42,100 bases of DNA from Deltaproteobacteria bacterium (GTDB lineage Bacteria; Desulfobacterota; DSM-4660; Desulfatiglandales; HGW-15), in the NCBI GenBank assembly GCA_019307745.1, contig JAFDJA010000003.1, positions 1 to 42,100 of the forward strand, read 5' to 3'. The notes beneath the pieces are model-generated. The model searched no databases. It was given only the letters and a program-made list of their open reading frames with translations, and was not told the origin of the DNA. Of the stretch, positions 1 through 7,528 are shown piece after piece. The number at the start of each line of letters is the position of its first letter. Position 1 is the stretch's first letter. The position numbers and the translations under genes were made by a program.

Positions 1-1424
1 CGAATCTCTGAATCTACCCTGACCGCAGGGATAAGATCTTCGTCTCTGATCTCTTCCCGGGCAATCTCTTCCCGGGCAATCTCTTCCAGCCCGCTGATAA
101 GTGCTTCAAGATTTGAAGTTTTTAGTGTCATGCCTGCCGCATGGTAGTGACCACCGAACCCTTCAAAAAGATGTCCAAGTCTGGTGAGTGCCTGATGGAG
201 GTTGAATCCATCGATGCTTCTTCCTGAACCAGCTATGATGCCGTCCTGAATCATCAATACCAGGATTGGTTTGTGGTATTTTTCCAGCAGTTTGGAGGCA
301 ACAATACCCAGTACTCCTTTATGCCAGCCCTCTTCAGCAAACACCATGGTGCGTCTGTTAGTCGTGTCTGCTTTCCCGGCTATGGATTTTTCTATCTGAG
401 AGATTATTTCACCTTCCACAAGCTGACGCTGACGGTTGATCATGTTCAGCTGTTCGGCCAGTTTTTTTGCTGTGGATGGGCTGTTTGTAATAAGGGCGTT
501 GAGCCCTGGAGCAGCATCTCCCATTCTTCCTGACGCATTGAGGCGCGGGGCCAGCTTAAACGCTAGGTCATATGAAGAGACTTTTGAACTATCTATGCCG
601 GATATCTTCTGCATAGCCATTATTCCCGGCCATTGCGAGTTCTTCATGCCATCGATTCCAGCGTGGACAAGTATCCTGTTCTGCCCCTTGAGAGGGACCA
701 TATCAGCCACGGTTCCAAGGGCCACAAGATCAAGATAATTTCTCAGGTCAGGCTCTGTCCGTTTTTTAAACCAGCCTCGCTGTCTGAGAGCTGCCCTCAG
801 GCCGACTGCAAGGAAAAATGCCACTCCTACTCCGGCCAGATCTTGAAACGGGAATGATGAGTCCTGTCTGTGGGGATTGATAACAGGACAGATTGGATTA
901 AAGTTGTCATGTATCTGATGGTGGTCTGTGACAATAACCTTCATCCCCAGCTGCTGCGCCAGCTCAATCTCCTTTTGATTTGATATGCCGCAGTCCACCG
1001 TGATAATCAGTCTGGTACCTCTTTTCCTGAGCCCTTTAACAGCACCTGAATTAAGGCCGTAGCCCTCCTTAAGCCGGTGTGGGATATAGGAGGATGCATT
1101 GACGTCAAGACTGGAAAACAGGTTGATCAGCAGAGCTGTTGCAGTAAGTCCGTCAGCATCATAGTCGCCATAAACAGTAATATGTCCCTGGTTTTCTATG
1201 GTCTCCAGGATCAGTTCCAGCGCTTTATCCATATCTTTCATGAGCATAGGGTCGATCAGGCTTGAGAGTCTGGGAGATAGAAACGCCTTTGCCGAATCAT
1301 TGTCTGATATCCCCCTGTTGATCAAAAGAAGGGCGTTGAGTTCTGAAATGCCTGTTTTAAGCGCCAGATGTGATGTTTCTTTGGATGGGGGAGTTAATCT
1401 CCAGATCTTTTTTTTTGCTGTCAT
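1..1424 (-). CDS. recJ: Single-stranded-DNA-specific exonuclease RecJ, 3' end cut by window edge
   Basis: I translated this by hand, because the frame runs off the left edge. The start is the ATG at 1424 (MTAKKKIWRLTPP), and about 474 residues are present. RecJ degrades single-stranded DNA 5'->3' in recombinational and mismatch repair. The DHH-family metal-binding motifs are visible in order: DYDADGLTATA, then DCGISN, then TDHHQ, followed by a DHHA1-like part with the motif SGRSIDGFNLHQAL and GGHYHAAGM. Both the DHH and DHHA1 halves are therefore represented and only the C-terminal OB region is missing. Near the cut edge the protein carries a duplicated EEIAR caused by a short tandem DNA repeat. 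queD lies 125 bp upstream on the same strand. The family call is confident from the motifs. Confidence 0.93.
   Translation of the reverse strand, partial: MTAKKKIWRLTPPSKETSHLALKTGISELNALLLINRGISDNDSAKAFLSPRLSSLIDPMLMKDMDKALELILETIENQGHITVYGDYDADGLTATALLINLFSSLDVNASSYIPHRLKEGYGLNSGAVKGLRKRGTRLIITVDCGISNQKEIELAQQLGMKVIVTDHHQIHDNFNPICPVINPHRQDSSFPFQDLAGVGVAFFLAVGLRAALRQRGWFKKRTEPDLRNYLDLVALGTVADMVPLKGQNRILVHAGIDGMKNSQWPGIMAMQKISGIDSSKVSSYDLAFKLAPRLNASGRMGDAAPGLNALITNSPSTAKKLAEQLNMINRQRQLVEGEIISQIEKSIAGKADTTNRRTMVFAEEGWHKGVLGIVASKLLEKYHKPILVLMIQDGIIAGSGRSIDGFNLHQALTRLGHLFEGFGGHYHAAGMTLKTSNLEALISGLEEIAREEIAREEIRDEDLIPAVRVDSEI
49..87 (-). repeat. 15-bp tandem repeat inside recJ
   Basis: The 15-bp unit atctcttcccgggca occurs twice in full (49-63 and 64-78) and once in part (79-87). 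It keeps the reading frame and duplicates the peptide EEIAR in RecJ. It is probably a recent slippage event in a surface linker just after the DHHA1 glycine motif. Confidence 0.85.
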
Positions 1425-1549
1425 GAATAGATGCTTTTCAATTATTGTCAGGATAGGTTTATGTGAAGATACACAAATATTTCAATAGCAAACCCGGGAT
1501 TTCATTGCAACAGAAGCCGGAGTTTATCTTAAAGTACAATATCTGGTTA

Positions 1550-1927
1550 TCATCTGTTATCAGGGGAGTAGGTGGCGCAGGCCGAATCCGATTCCCATAC
1601 AGTTATCCTGCTTACTTCTAGAGTATCATTGTTCAGTTCCCGGCTCGTGATTTCATAAAGATACCTGGCAATGTTTTCCGATGAAGGATTTATATCCTTG
1701 AAATACTCCAATTCATTAAGGAATTTATGGTCCAGTTCTTCAAGGATGTTCAGGGTTGTCTCTTTTATAACCTTAAAGTCAATAAGGAGACCATTTTCAC
1801 CAAGGGTTTCTCCCTTTACAAATACCTCTATTTTCCAGTTATGGCCATGGAGATTCTCGCATTTGCCATTATAATTCCTTAGTTGATGTGCGGCTCCGAA
1901 CTGGAATATGGTTTTTAATTCGTACAT
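1550..1927 (-). CDS. queD: 6-carboxytetrahydropterin synthase (QueD/PTPS family)
   Basis: QueD converts dihydroneopterin triphosphate to 6-carboxytetrahydropterin, the first committed step towards queuosine and other 7-deazapurines. The 125-residue protein has the family hallmarks. A histidine in the N-terminal GAAHQL and two in the LHGHNW motif are the zinc ligands, and the cysteine just before LHGH (KCENLHGH) is the expected catalytic residue. A conserved glutamate lies in the C-terminal TVWES motif. An upstream in-frame ATG at 1933 sits only 2-3 bases from AAGGA. The ATG at 1927 has that Shine-Dalgarno sequence at normal distance, so I chose it. No other queuosine gene is visible here. A eukaryote-like PTPS activity cannot be excluded from sequence alone. 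Confidence 0.9.
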   Translation of the reverse strand: MYELKTIFQFGAAHQLRNYNGKCENLHGHNWKIEVFVKGETLGENGLLIDFKVIKETTLNILEELDHKFLNELEYFKDINPSSENIARYLYEITSRELNNDTLEVSRITVWESDSACATYSPDNR

Positions 1928-2235
1928 TATCATGTCCTTATGTATAATTTTTATACAAATCGAAGTTTTAGATTAAGACGGTCCATACTATAGCAGGATC
2001 ATCCATTAGGTGCTGTGAGGGATCACTCAGAAAATAAAATTACATTCCTGACGCATCTTGACTACAATTAAGAGTCAGTTGATCATTAACGCAAAATTTT
2101 GAAAGCCGCCCTGATGTTATCGCGTTTTTACTAAATCAGATAAACAAAAAATCTGCTCACACCTGAAGCCAGATCCGCGAACCTTTTTTCGACTGAACAC
2201 TAAGCAGGATCAGAAGGGGATGCCCAGCCTGACTG
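1928..2235. other. Intergenic, no gene seen
   Basis: This is AT-rich sequence between the queD start and the zinc-ribbon gene. I found no ORF with a ribosome binding site, no tRNA and no recognisable riboswitch. At 2227-2241 there is a perfect inverted repeat (GCCTGAC-t-GTCAGGC) that overlaps the stop of the zinc-ribbon gene. It has no U-run after it, so it may be only a weak 3' hairpin. Confidence 0.5.
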
Positions 2236-2475
2236 TCAGGCAGATTTCCCGCATTCACAGCATCGACTGTCAATAATGATACCTGTGCAGTTCCCGTCAG
2301 GGCAGAGGACCCTGTTTTCAAAATCCGGGTCACTGTCTTCTACTTCAATATCTTCTGCGGTCCCTTCCATATCTATACCACACTCCATGCAGTAGCGGCT
2401 TTCTGGAGGGATAACAGTATTGCAATGCGGGCACTCTTTGCCTGGGATCTCTTTGCTGCAATGTGGACATTTCAT
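2236..2475 (-). CDS. Small double zinc-ribbon protein
   Basis: This 79-residue protein starts MKCPHC. It has CPHC-x8-CPHC and, further on, CMEC-type pairs, followed by an acidic linker and a last CPDGNC...CCEC cluster. The pattern is that of stacked zinc ribbons. Such proteins are often regulators or scaffolds, but no specific role can be assigned. The frame is open further up to a GTG at 2484, but AAAGGTGA overlaps that codon and is well placed for the ATG at 2475. The gene stands alone between queD and the divergent CBS gene. The cysteine spacing makes it a real coding sequence; the function is unknown. Confidence 0.75.
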   Translation of the reverse strand: MKCPHCSKEIPGKECPHCNTVIPPESRYCMECGIDMEGTAEDIEVEDSDPDFENRVLCPDGNCTGIIIDSRCCECGKSA

Positions 2476-2911
2476 AGTAATCACCTTTTAATGTAGTTTT
2501 TCTCCATTCTTAAGATTATTACACAAATAATATATTCAGGTCGGTTGTGTCAACAGGTATGAATGCGTCAGGAATGATATGGCCATATGTGCTGTAACTA
2601 GAATTGATGATTGCTAAACTAAGACTGTATAACGGGAGTTCATTAAGGATTAATGAAAATATGAATTTTATCGATTTCAGCTTGATTTCAAAAAATAAAC
2701 ATGAAATATTAGCATGTGACTTTTTTCACATTTCCTGTTGATTTTCCCGGTTCAGGCAGTAAGGCGGTTTTCAGGGCATATCCCCAAGATTCCGGTAATG
2801 ACTTGATTTTTTTGACTATAATATTACTGGCTTTTTTTGAATGTATGTCTGGGCTTAACTATTATTGGGCCCTGGAACAGTGAGGATAAATTTTATTAGG
2901 AGGGATGTAAT
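2476..2911. other. Divergent intergenic region with no gene
   Basis: This is a 436-bp AT-rich region between two divergently transcribed genes, so it should hold both promoters. No ORF with a ribosome binding site was found. The only structure seen is a 23-bp motif (2751-2773, core aaggcggttttca) that recurs in the gap at 4480-4503. A good Shine-Dalgarno sequence (AGGAGGG, 2900-2906) lies just ahead of the CBS gene. Confidence 0.5.
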
Positions 2912-3484
2912 ATGAACACAAAGATCATCAAGGATTTAATGGTTCCTCTTGAAGAGTACGCGACTGTATCCCAGGACGCTACTATGTATGAGGTAATTCA
3001 TGCCCTGGAAGATGCCCAGGAGAAAATGGATGCAAATCGTTATAAATACCTGCACAGGGGTGTGCTTGTCTATGATGAGAATAATAAGATTATAGGCAAG
3101 TGTGGCCAATTGGATATATTGCGTGGACTGGAGCCCAAATACAAGGGGATGGGCGATCCTGCCGTGCTTGCCAGGGCAGGATTCAGCATAGATTTTCTGC
3201 ATTCCATGATGGATCAGTACTCACTCTTTTCAAGCACCATTGAGGCGGTTTGCGACAAGGCAAAAAGTATGAAGGTCAGGGACTTTATGGTGACGCCTTC
3301 AGAGTATGATTATGTGGAGGAAAGCGCATCTCTAAATGTTGCTGTCCACTTTATGGTCATGGGGCATCTGCAGTCGCTGCTTGTAACCAGGGCTGAAAAA
3401 CTTGTAGGAATATTGCGGCTGACAGACGTCTTTATGGAGATTTTTCAAAAGATGGAAAACTGCTGTTTTGTTAATGATATATAG
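2912..3484 (+). CDS. CBS-domain-pair protein
   Basis: This 190-residue soluble protein is built of two CBS units and little else. The first covers roughly residues 5-80 (KDLMVPLEEYATVSQDATMYEVI ... VYDENNKIIGKCGQLDIL). The second covers roughly 120-180 (KVRDFMVTPSEYDYVEESASL ... LVGILRLTDVF). A helical insert of about 35 residues separates them. CBS pairs usually bind adenine nucleotides and sense energy state, but without a fused effector domain the target is unknown. The start has a strong AGGAGGG. Downstream the sequence runs into a short overlapping frame (3474-3596) and a sigma-54-like motif. Confidence 0.85.
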   Translation: MNTKIIKDLMVPLEEYATVSQDATMYEVIHALEDAQEKMDANRYKYLHRGVLVYDENNKIIGKCGQLDILRGLEPKYKGMGDPAVLARAGFSIDFLHSMMDQYSLFSSTIEAVCDKAKSMKVRDFMVTPSEYDYVEESASLNVAVHFMVMGHLQSLLVTRAEKLVGILRLTDVFMEIFQKMENCCFVNDI

Positions 3485-3596
3485 TGTGCAGGGTGTGGTT
3501 GATTTTGTCTATATTCCTCCAGTGAAGGAGGCTGTCAGTATGAATCTCGGAATAGCTCATGATGTGTACAATGGCAGGATTTTTGCTAATACCTGA
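3474..3596 (+). CDS. Possible 40-residue ORF overlapping the end of the CBS gene
   Basis: This frame begins with an ATG that overlaps the CBS stop by 11 bases. It would encode 40 residues ending in HDVYNGRIFANT. An internal ATG at 3540 has GGAGG (3527-3531) at good spacing and would give an 18-residue peptide. The composition looks protein-like, but I recognise no family. It may be a remnant of a longer gene or chance. A sigma-54-like motif lies inside it, which makes a coding role less certain. Confidence 0.2.
   Translation: MIYSVQGVVDFVYIPPVKEAVSMNLGIAHDVYNGRIFANT
3571..3587 (+). promoter_or_regulatory. Sigma-54 (-24/-12) promoter match
   Basis: The sequence TGGCAGGATTTTTGCT has GG (3573-3574) and GC (3585-3586) separated by exactly 10 bases, with good flanks on both elements. 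Transcription would run rightwards from about 3598, into the 3' end of the convergent beta-barrel gene. No good ORF lies downstream on this strand. It could make a small or antisense RNA, or be a chance match. Confidence 0.35.
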
Positions 3597-3708
3597 ATCT
3601 TTATTGGTGTCTCTATTTTTTAAATTATTTGGTTTTTAATCCCGACATTTCAGGGTGTAATTGATGTGGTCGAACAGTACAGATATGCACCAAATTTATT
3701 CAGTGAGA

Positions 3709-4242
3709 TTAAAAATGCAGCCCTGCCATTATTCCCCCATGCAAACCGCCAACATTATATCCATCTATATCTGCATATGACCATCTCAATAGAACTCCGA
3801 GGTTAAATTGCCGGTTTAACCGAAACACAATACCACCGGAAAACCAGATCCCTATTTCTTTGTCGCTGATGGGTTTGGCAGACTTCAAATCTGCACTGAA
3901 ATAGGCTGCCCCGGCACCTAAAAAGGGTATCATTACAGGGTCATTTTCAAAATATTTACGCATTCCCAGGCAAATCTCTTTGATTTCCAGTGTATCCCCT
4001 GAATCATCTCCATCAGATTCAAAGTAATCAATTGCCCAGTTTACATAATTCTGCGGACCGATATCCAGTATTATTCCTATCTCATTGTGATCATCCAGGT
4101 CACTTCCTGTTCCCATGTTATCTGATACCTTCTTTTTTCCAAAAAAGTAGTTCAGATTTCCAGTGGCATCCTCTGCAACCGCAGAAGAACAGTACATTAT
4201 TGCCAGAAGACCAAAAAAGAGACCAAATATCAATCTGTTCAT
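3709..4242 (-). CDS. Small outer-membrane beta-barrel protein
   Basis: The 177-residue protein has a signal peptide of about 23 residues (MNRLIFGLFFGLLAIMYCSSAVA). Alternating hydrophobic strands follow and the chain ends in ...GIMAGLHF. A C-terminal phenylalanine is the recognition signal of the outer-membrane assembly machinery. The size fits an eight-stranded OmpA/OmpW-like barrel without a periplasmic domain. The start is the ATG at 4242, eight bases after GGAGG; the frame is open for nine more codons upstream, but these lack a ribosome site and would spoil the signal peptide. No ligand can be inferred. It stands alone and is transcribed towards the CBS gene. Confidence 0.75.
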   Translation of the reverse strand: MNRLIFGLFFGLLAIMYCSSAVAEDATGNLNYFFGKKKVSDNMGTGSDLDDHNEIGIILDIGPQNYVNWAIDYFESDGDDSGDTLEIKEICLGMRKYFENDPVMIPFLGAGAAYFSADLKSAKPISDKEIGIWFSGGIVFRLNRQFNLGVLLRWSYADIDGYNVGGLHGGIMAGLHF

Positions 4243-4580
4243 GGCTGTTACCTCCAAATATTTTTTCAAAGTCTGATTTTTTTAGACAAGCCCTTCTTTT
4301 GCATGGCAAAAACAATACACCATATTTGAATTGCTCTTCTAAAAGCGGGACTGAAAGGTCTATCCAGAAATTCTATTTAAATCAACAAAATGGATATATA
4401 AACTGTAGTGGAAAATTAGAAAATAATATATAGATTTTTTTTCTCGTCCAGTTTTTAAAACAGTGTTACCAGTAAATGTTTCAGGTAAATAAGGCGGTTT
4501 TCATCTGTCATAATTCGAGGATAAAGAAGGATGAAAGGAATTCTTGGATATTGTGAAAATTAATCTCATTCGACACACAA
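4243..4580. other. Intergenic, AT-rich, no gene
   Basis: This gap lies between the 3' end of the pgeF-like gene and the 5' end of the beta-barrel gene. I saw no ORF with a ribosome binding site. It contains the second copy (4480-4503) of the motif also present at 2751-2773. The promoter for the beta-barrel gene should lie near 4260-4330. Confidence 0.45.
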
Positions 4581-5405
4581 TTATCTCTTTTTGAGCATGG
4601 CCACAGTTGCAAATCTTCCGGTCTCTCCCTCGCCTCTGTATGAATAAAACACGCCTGTATTGCATTTCGTGCATATGGAGGCTATTTCTATGTTTTTATT
4701 TTTCATGCCTGTTTTCAGGAGTTGAGCCCTGCTTGTCTCCCATAGGTCAAAATGGAGCTTTTGAGTCATGAATCGTTTGAATTTTGCTGGGAATATCTCT
4801 TCATGGGTAACAAATTCCGCGCAGCAGGGTCCAAGGGATGGACCAATCCCTGCCAACAGGTCACCCGGGCTTGATCCAAACTCTGATTTCATCCTTTTTA
4901 TTACGCTGTCAAGGATATTGCAGACATTTCCTCTCCATCCACAATGGATACAGGCAACGACCTCTTTTATTGGATCGAAAATAATAATTCCCTGGCAGTC
5001 TGCCTGCTTTATCAGGAGTGCTATGTCCGGAACATCAGTTATCATGGCATCCCCATCTACAATTGATTCAGGGAGCGGAATACAGCCTCTGCGGACAACA
5101 AGGATATCCTGTCCATGGACCTGATTCATTGAAACAAGATGTTTTGCCCCTAATCTCTTTTGTATTATATCCAAGTTGTATTTGATGTGTCTGGCTTGGT
5201 CACCTGTGGTGTGTCCGGTATTCAGGCTATCCCAGGGTTGGGTACTTGTGCCTCCATGGCGTGTAAATACTGCATGATCTAACCTGTCATAATGTGCTGC
5301 CAGTTTGGGAAATTGGAAGTATGGAGGTCTGTCCCATTGCCTGGGATTGAGTGTTTGACCCGGCAGTGTTGTTCTAGTGCCTGTAAAAAGTCTCCTGATA
5401 AACAT
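4581..5405 (-). CDS. pgeF: Peptidoglycan editing factor / multicopper polyphenol oxidase family (PgeF, YfiH, Cu-oxidase_4)
   Basis: The family members are cytoplasmic. They are described as peptidoglycan-editing or as purine-nucleoside phosphorylases with a zinc or copper site; which activity holds here cannot be told. The family motifs are clear: HAVFTRHGGTS at the start of the core, MNQVHGQD, DALLIKQADCQGI-type (metal cysteine), CIHCGWRG (metal histidine and cysteine) and GPSLGPCCAEF. The last part, GRFATVAMLKKR, is typical. The frame is open to an ATG at 5513, but that start lies inside the 3' strand of the SRP RNA and would give 310 residues, long for the family. The ATG at 5405 gives 274 residues, though its ribosome site is weak. 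The start is uncertain; the family is not. Confidence 0.85.
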   Translation of the reverse strand: MFIRRLFTGTRTTLPGQTLNPRQWDRPPYFQFPKLAAHYDRLDHAVFTRHGGTSTQPWDSLNTGHTTGDQARHIKYNLDIIQKRLGAKHLVSMNQVHGQDILVVRRGCIPLPESIVDGDAMITDVPDIALLIKQADCQGIIIFDPIKEVVACIHCGWRGNVCNILDSVIKRMKSEFGSSPGDLLAGIGPSLGPCCAEFVTHEEIFPAKFKRFMTQKLHFDLWETSRAQLLKTGMKNKNIEIASICTKCNTGVFYSYRGEGETGRFATVAMLKKR

Positions 5406-5499
5406 ATCGCCTGATAATAGGATTCCGGATTTGTCATTCCAGTTTCGGGGAAGGGAAATAAAAGGGGACGGTGTATTTCTGATGAGGGCCTGGAAAAGT

Positions 5500-5770
5500 C
5501 CTTGGCCGTGCATCCTTAATCAAACCATGCACAAAATGGCATTAACACTCCAAGTAGATATAGATCTCAATACGACACAAACAACATTACTTACCGCTGC
5601 TTCCTCCCGGACCTGACGGGATTCATAAGTGTATGTCACGTATGGTCCACCTCAACTTTAAGTGATCAGAGGCCAAATTGAAAACATGCTTATCCTGAAG
5701 GATCTTCAACCCCGCTAAGCGGATCTCGGGTTACAGGGCACCGCTACCTCCCCATCTAGCACGACCAAGG
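5500..5770 (-). ncRNA. ffs: Large bacterial signal recognition particle RNA (Alu-domain type, 271 nt)
   Basis: Read on the minus strand, this is a long-form SRP RNA. The apical S-domain loop GGUCCGGGAGGAAGCAGC (about 5597-5613) is the Ffh-binding helix 8, with a GGGA tetraloop in place of GGAA. The 5' part holds the Alu-domain signature GGUAGCGGUGCCCUGUAACC (about 5731-5750), including the conserved UGUAA turn. The two ends pair: CCUUGGUCGUGC at 5759-5770 matches GCACGGCCAAGG at 5500-5511 with one G-U pair. That gives 271 nt, the size of the Bacillus subtilis scRNA, and not the roughly 110-nt 4.5S type of most Proteobacteria. An HU/IHF gene ends 10 bases upstream on the same strand. I see no clear separate promoter, so processing from a joint transcript is possible. 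Confidence 0.92.
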
Positions 5771-5780
5771 CAAACCTGTT

Positions 5781-6059
5781 TTAATCAATATCAACCCGTT
5801 CCTTAAGCTCTTTTCCTACTTTGAAGAATGGCAGTTTTTTGGATTCAACATTTATGATCTGGCCTGTCTTTGGATTCCTGCCCTGATATCCTTCGTAGTG
5901 TTTGATCTTAAAGCTCCCAAATCCCCTAATCTCTATCCGCTCTTTGTTAATGAGCGCCTTTTCCATGTCTCCAAAGATCATATTCACGATCTCTTCAGCT
6001 TTTTTCAGGGGCAAGCTTTCTGATTTAGCGAGGGCGTCAATGAGTTGTGATTTGTTCAT
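5781..6059 (-). CDS. HU/IHF-family DNA-binding protein
   Basis: The 92-residue protein has the full HU/IHF fold: an N-terminal helical dimerisation part (MNKSQLIDALAKSESLPLKKAEEIVNM is the region), then IEIRGFGSFKIKHYEG, and the DNA-binding arm with GRNPKTGQII. The proline at the arm tip, which intercalates in DNA, is present. It cannot be sorted into HU or IHF by eye. The stop codon lies 10 bases before the 5' end of the long SRP RNA on the same strand. This matters because the HU homologue HBsu is known to bind the Alu part of the Bacillus SRP RNA. The start ATG is preceded by GGAGATCC-type sequence (minus strand). Confidence 0.93.
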   Translation of the reverse strand: MNKSQLIDALAKSESLPLKKAEEIVNMIFGDMEKALINKERIEIRGFGSFKIKHYEGYQGRNPKTGQIINVESKKLPFFKVGKELKERVDID

Positions 6060-6620
6060 GGATCTCCTATCTTTTGAGCCGATAATGTTTGGATTATTAT
6101 ATATATGGAGAAAGGATTAAATTAATATTATACAATAATGGTATATAAATAGTTAATCAAAGACCTTAAGTCAAGTGAGATTTGAAGTTCGTAAAAAAAA
6201 TTACTTAACAGTCTTTATAAGATCAATTTGTGTGAAATTGTTTTATTGAGTTGTGCACTCTTTTTTTTTAAAAGGCCAGGCATGGTAAAAGCCTTGATAT
6301 TTGTCTCTCCCTGATATAGAACCCGGTGTGTGTATTAGAAACAGGACAAGTAGGCACCTGAATTTTGCAAAAGGTATCCTGGCTAGGCCTAAAGAATTTA
6401 TATATAGAATAAAGGCGGAGCAGTTTTACTGCCAGTCATATCATCTGTGTGGTGAGAATTAAAATTGGAACCCGGGAACCACCTTTCTGGAGAGGGAGTG
6501 ACGACCGCTTTACTGTCAAACAAATGATCTTTATCTCAGCGTTCTGGCCGGACGAGCCACGGTGGATGATGCAAAATTCATACAATACCATTAAGAAAAT
6601 CCTGAAAAGGAGGGGCGATT
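6060..6620. other. Divergent intergenic region with a decayed repeat
   Basis: This 560-bp AT-rich region separates HU from cmk and holds both promoters. No intact gene is seen. In many relatives aroA or another shikimate gene precedes cmk, but none is present here. Positions 6503-6538 match 36907-36942 (minus strand) at 30 of 36 bases, with weaker similarity on both sides. In one frame both copies read as ...QTNDLY..., which suggests a decayed coding or mobile relic. cmk has a good AGGAGGGG ribosome site. Confidence 0.45.
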
Positions 6621-7319
6621 ATGGATAAGATAATAACTATTGACGGCCCAGCAGGAGCCGGAAAAAGTACTGTAAGCCGGATTGTGGCAAAAGAACTGGA
6701 TTTTCTTTATCTGGATACCGGCGCAATGTACCGCGCTGTCGCGCTTCAGGCCAAGATGCAGGATTTGGATTTCAGTGACGGGGATGGATTGAAAGAGATG
6801 TGCGGCCGCCTCGACCTCAGGTTTGTCTCTGATGGAGATGTCCCCAGGATCTTCAATGGTGAGGAAGATATTTCTCTTGTCATAAGAAGTCCGGAGATGG
6901 ATATGCTTGCCTCAAGAGTGTCTGCTGTGAAAGAGGTGCGAGAGGCCATGACCGGATTTCAGCGCAGGATAGGGGCGAAAAGGGGATTGGTGGCGGAAGG
7001 GCGGGATATGGGCACTGTCGTGTTTCCTGATGCTGATAAAAAATTTTTTGTTACAGCCTCTGTTGAGGTGAGGGCTGAAAGAAGATATCAGGAGAGAGCT
7101 TACCGTGGCGAGCCTATATTAAAAGAAGAGGTCCTGGCTGAACTCAAGAAGAGGGATGAACAGGATTCTAACCGTTCTATCGCCCCATTGCATCCAGCCA
7201 GTGATGCGTTAATTTTAGACACTTCCTTCTTGAGTATTGATGAGGTTGTTAAGGCAATACTGATATCAACAAGAGGGTATTTGGAGGATGGGGAAAATGC
7301 GGAGTCGCCTCAGTTTTAA
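6621..7319 (+). CDS. cmk: Cytidylate kinase
   Basis: Cmk phosphorylates CMP and dCMP to the diphosphates with ATP. The 232-residue protein begins with the P-loop (ITIDGPAGAGKSTVS), followed by YLDTGAMYRAVAL (nucleotide-monophosphate site). GLVAEGRDMGTVVFPDADKKFFVTAS and the RYQE/RDEQDSNR lid region complete the family. The length is normal. Its ribosome site is AGGAGGGG ahead of the ATG. rpsA follows 209 bp downstream, the classical cmk-rpsA order of bacteria, but with a gap long enough for a separate promoter. Confidence 0.96.
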   Translation: MDKIITIDGPAGAGKSTVSRIVAKELDFLYLDTGAMYRAVALQAKMQDLDFSDGDGLKEMCGRLDLRFVSDGDVPRIFNGEEDISLVIRSPEMDMLASRVSAVKEVREAMTGFQRRIGAKRGLVAEGRDMGTVVFPDADKKFFVTASVEVRAERRYQERAYRGEPILKEEVLAELKKRDEQDSNRSIAPLHPASDALILDTSFLSIDEVVKAILISTRGYLEDGENAESPQF

Positions 7320-7528
7320 GGTCCGCACCAGCAATGATATTATCTTTTACCCATTGTCAGTCATAGAACCTGTTCCACGCAGGAGTGAAATTGAAACAGG
7401 CTTGTTACAGACTCATTAGGGAAAAATAAAAAAAGTGATTAGATAGTTGCAGTTTTATGAATTATTTGATAACAATCAGAAGTTATACCATTCTTGGTTA
7501 CAGATAATAAATTTAGGGGGTTTAGTTG

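Noticed and set aside
1480-1545. GCAAACC-containing leader resembling a cyclic di-GMP riboswitch
   Set aside because: The second conserved block (GACGCAAAGCC) and the paired stems are missing.
5511-5513. ATG at 5513 as the start of the pgeF-like gene
   Set aside because: It overlaps the 3' strand of the SRP RNA closing helix and gives a protein about 36 residues longer than the ATG at 5405, although it cannot be excluded.
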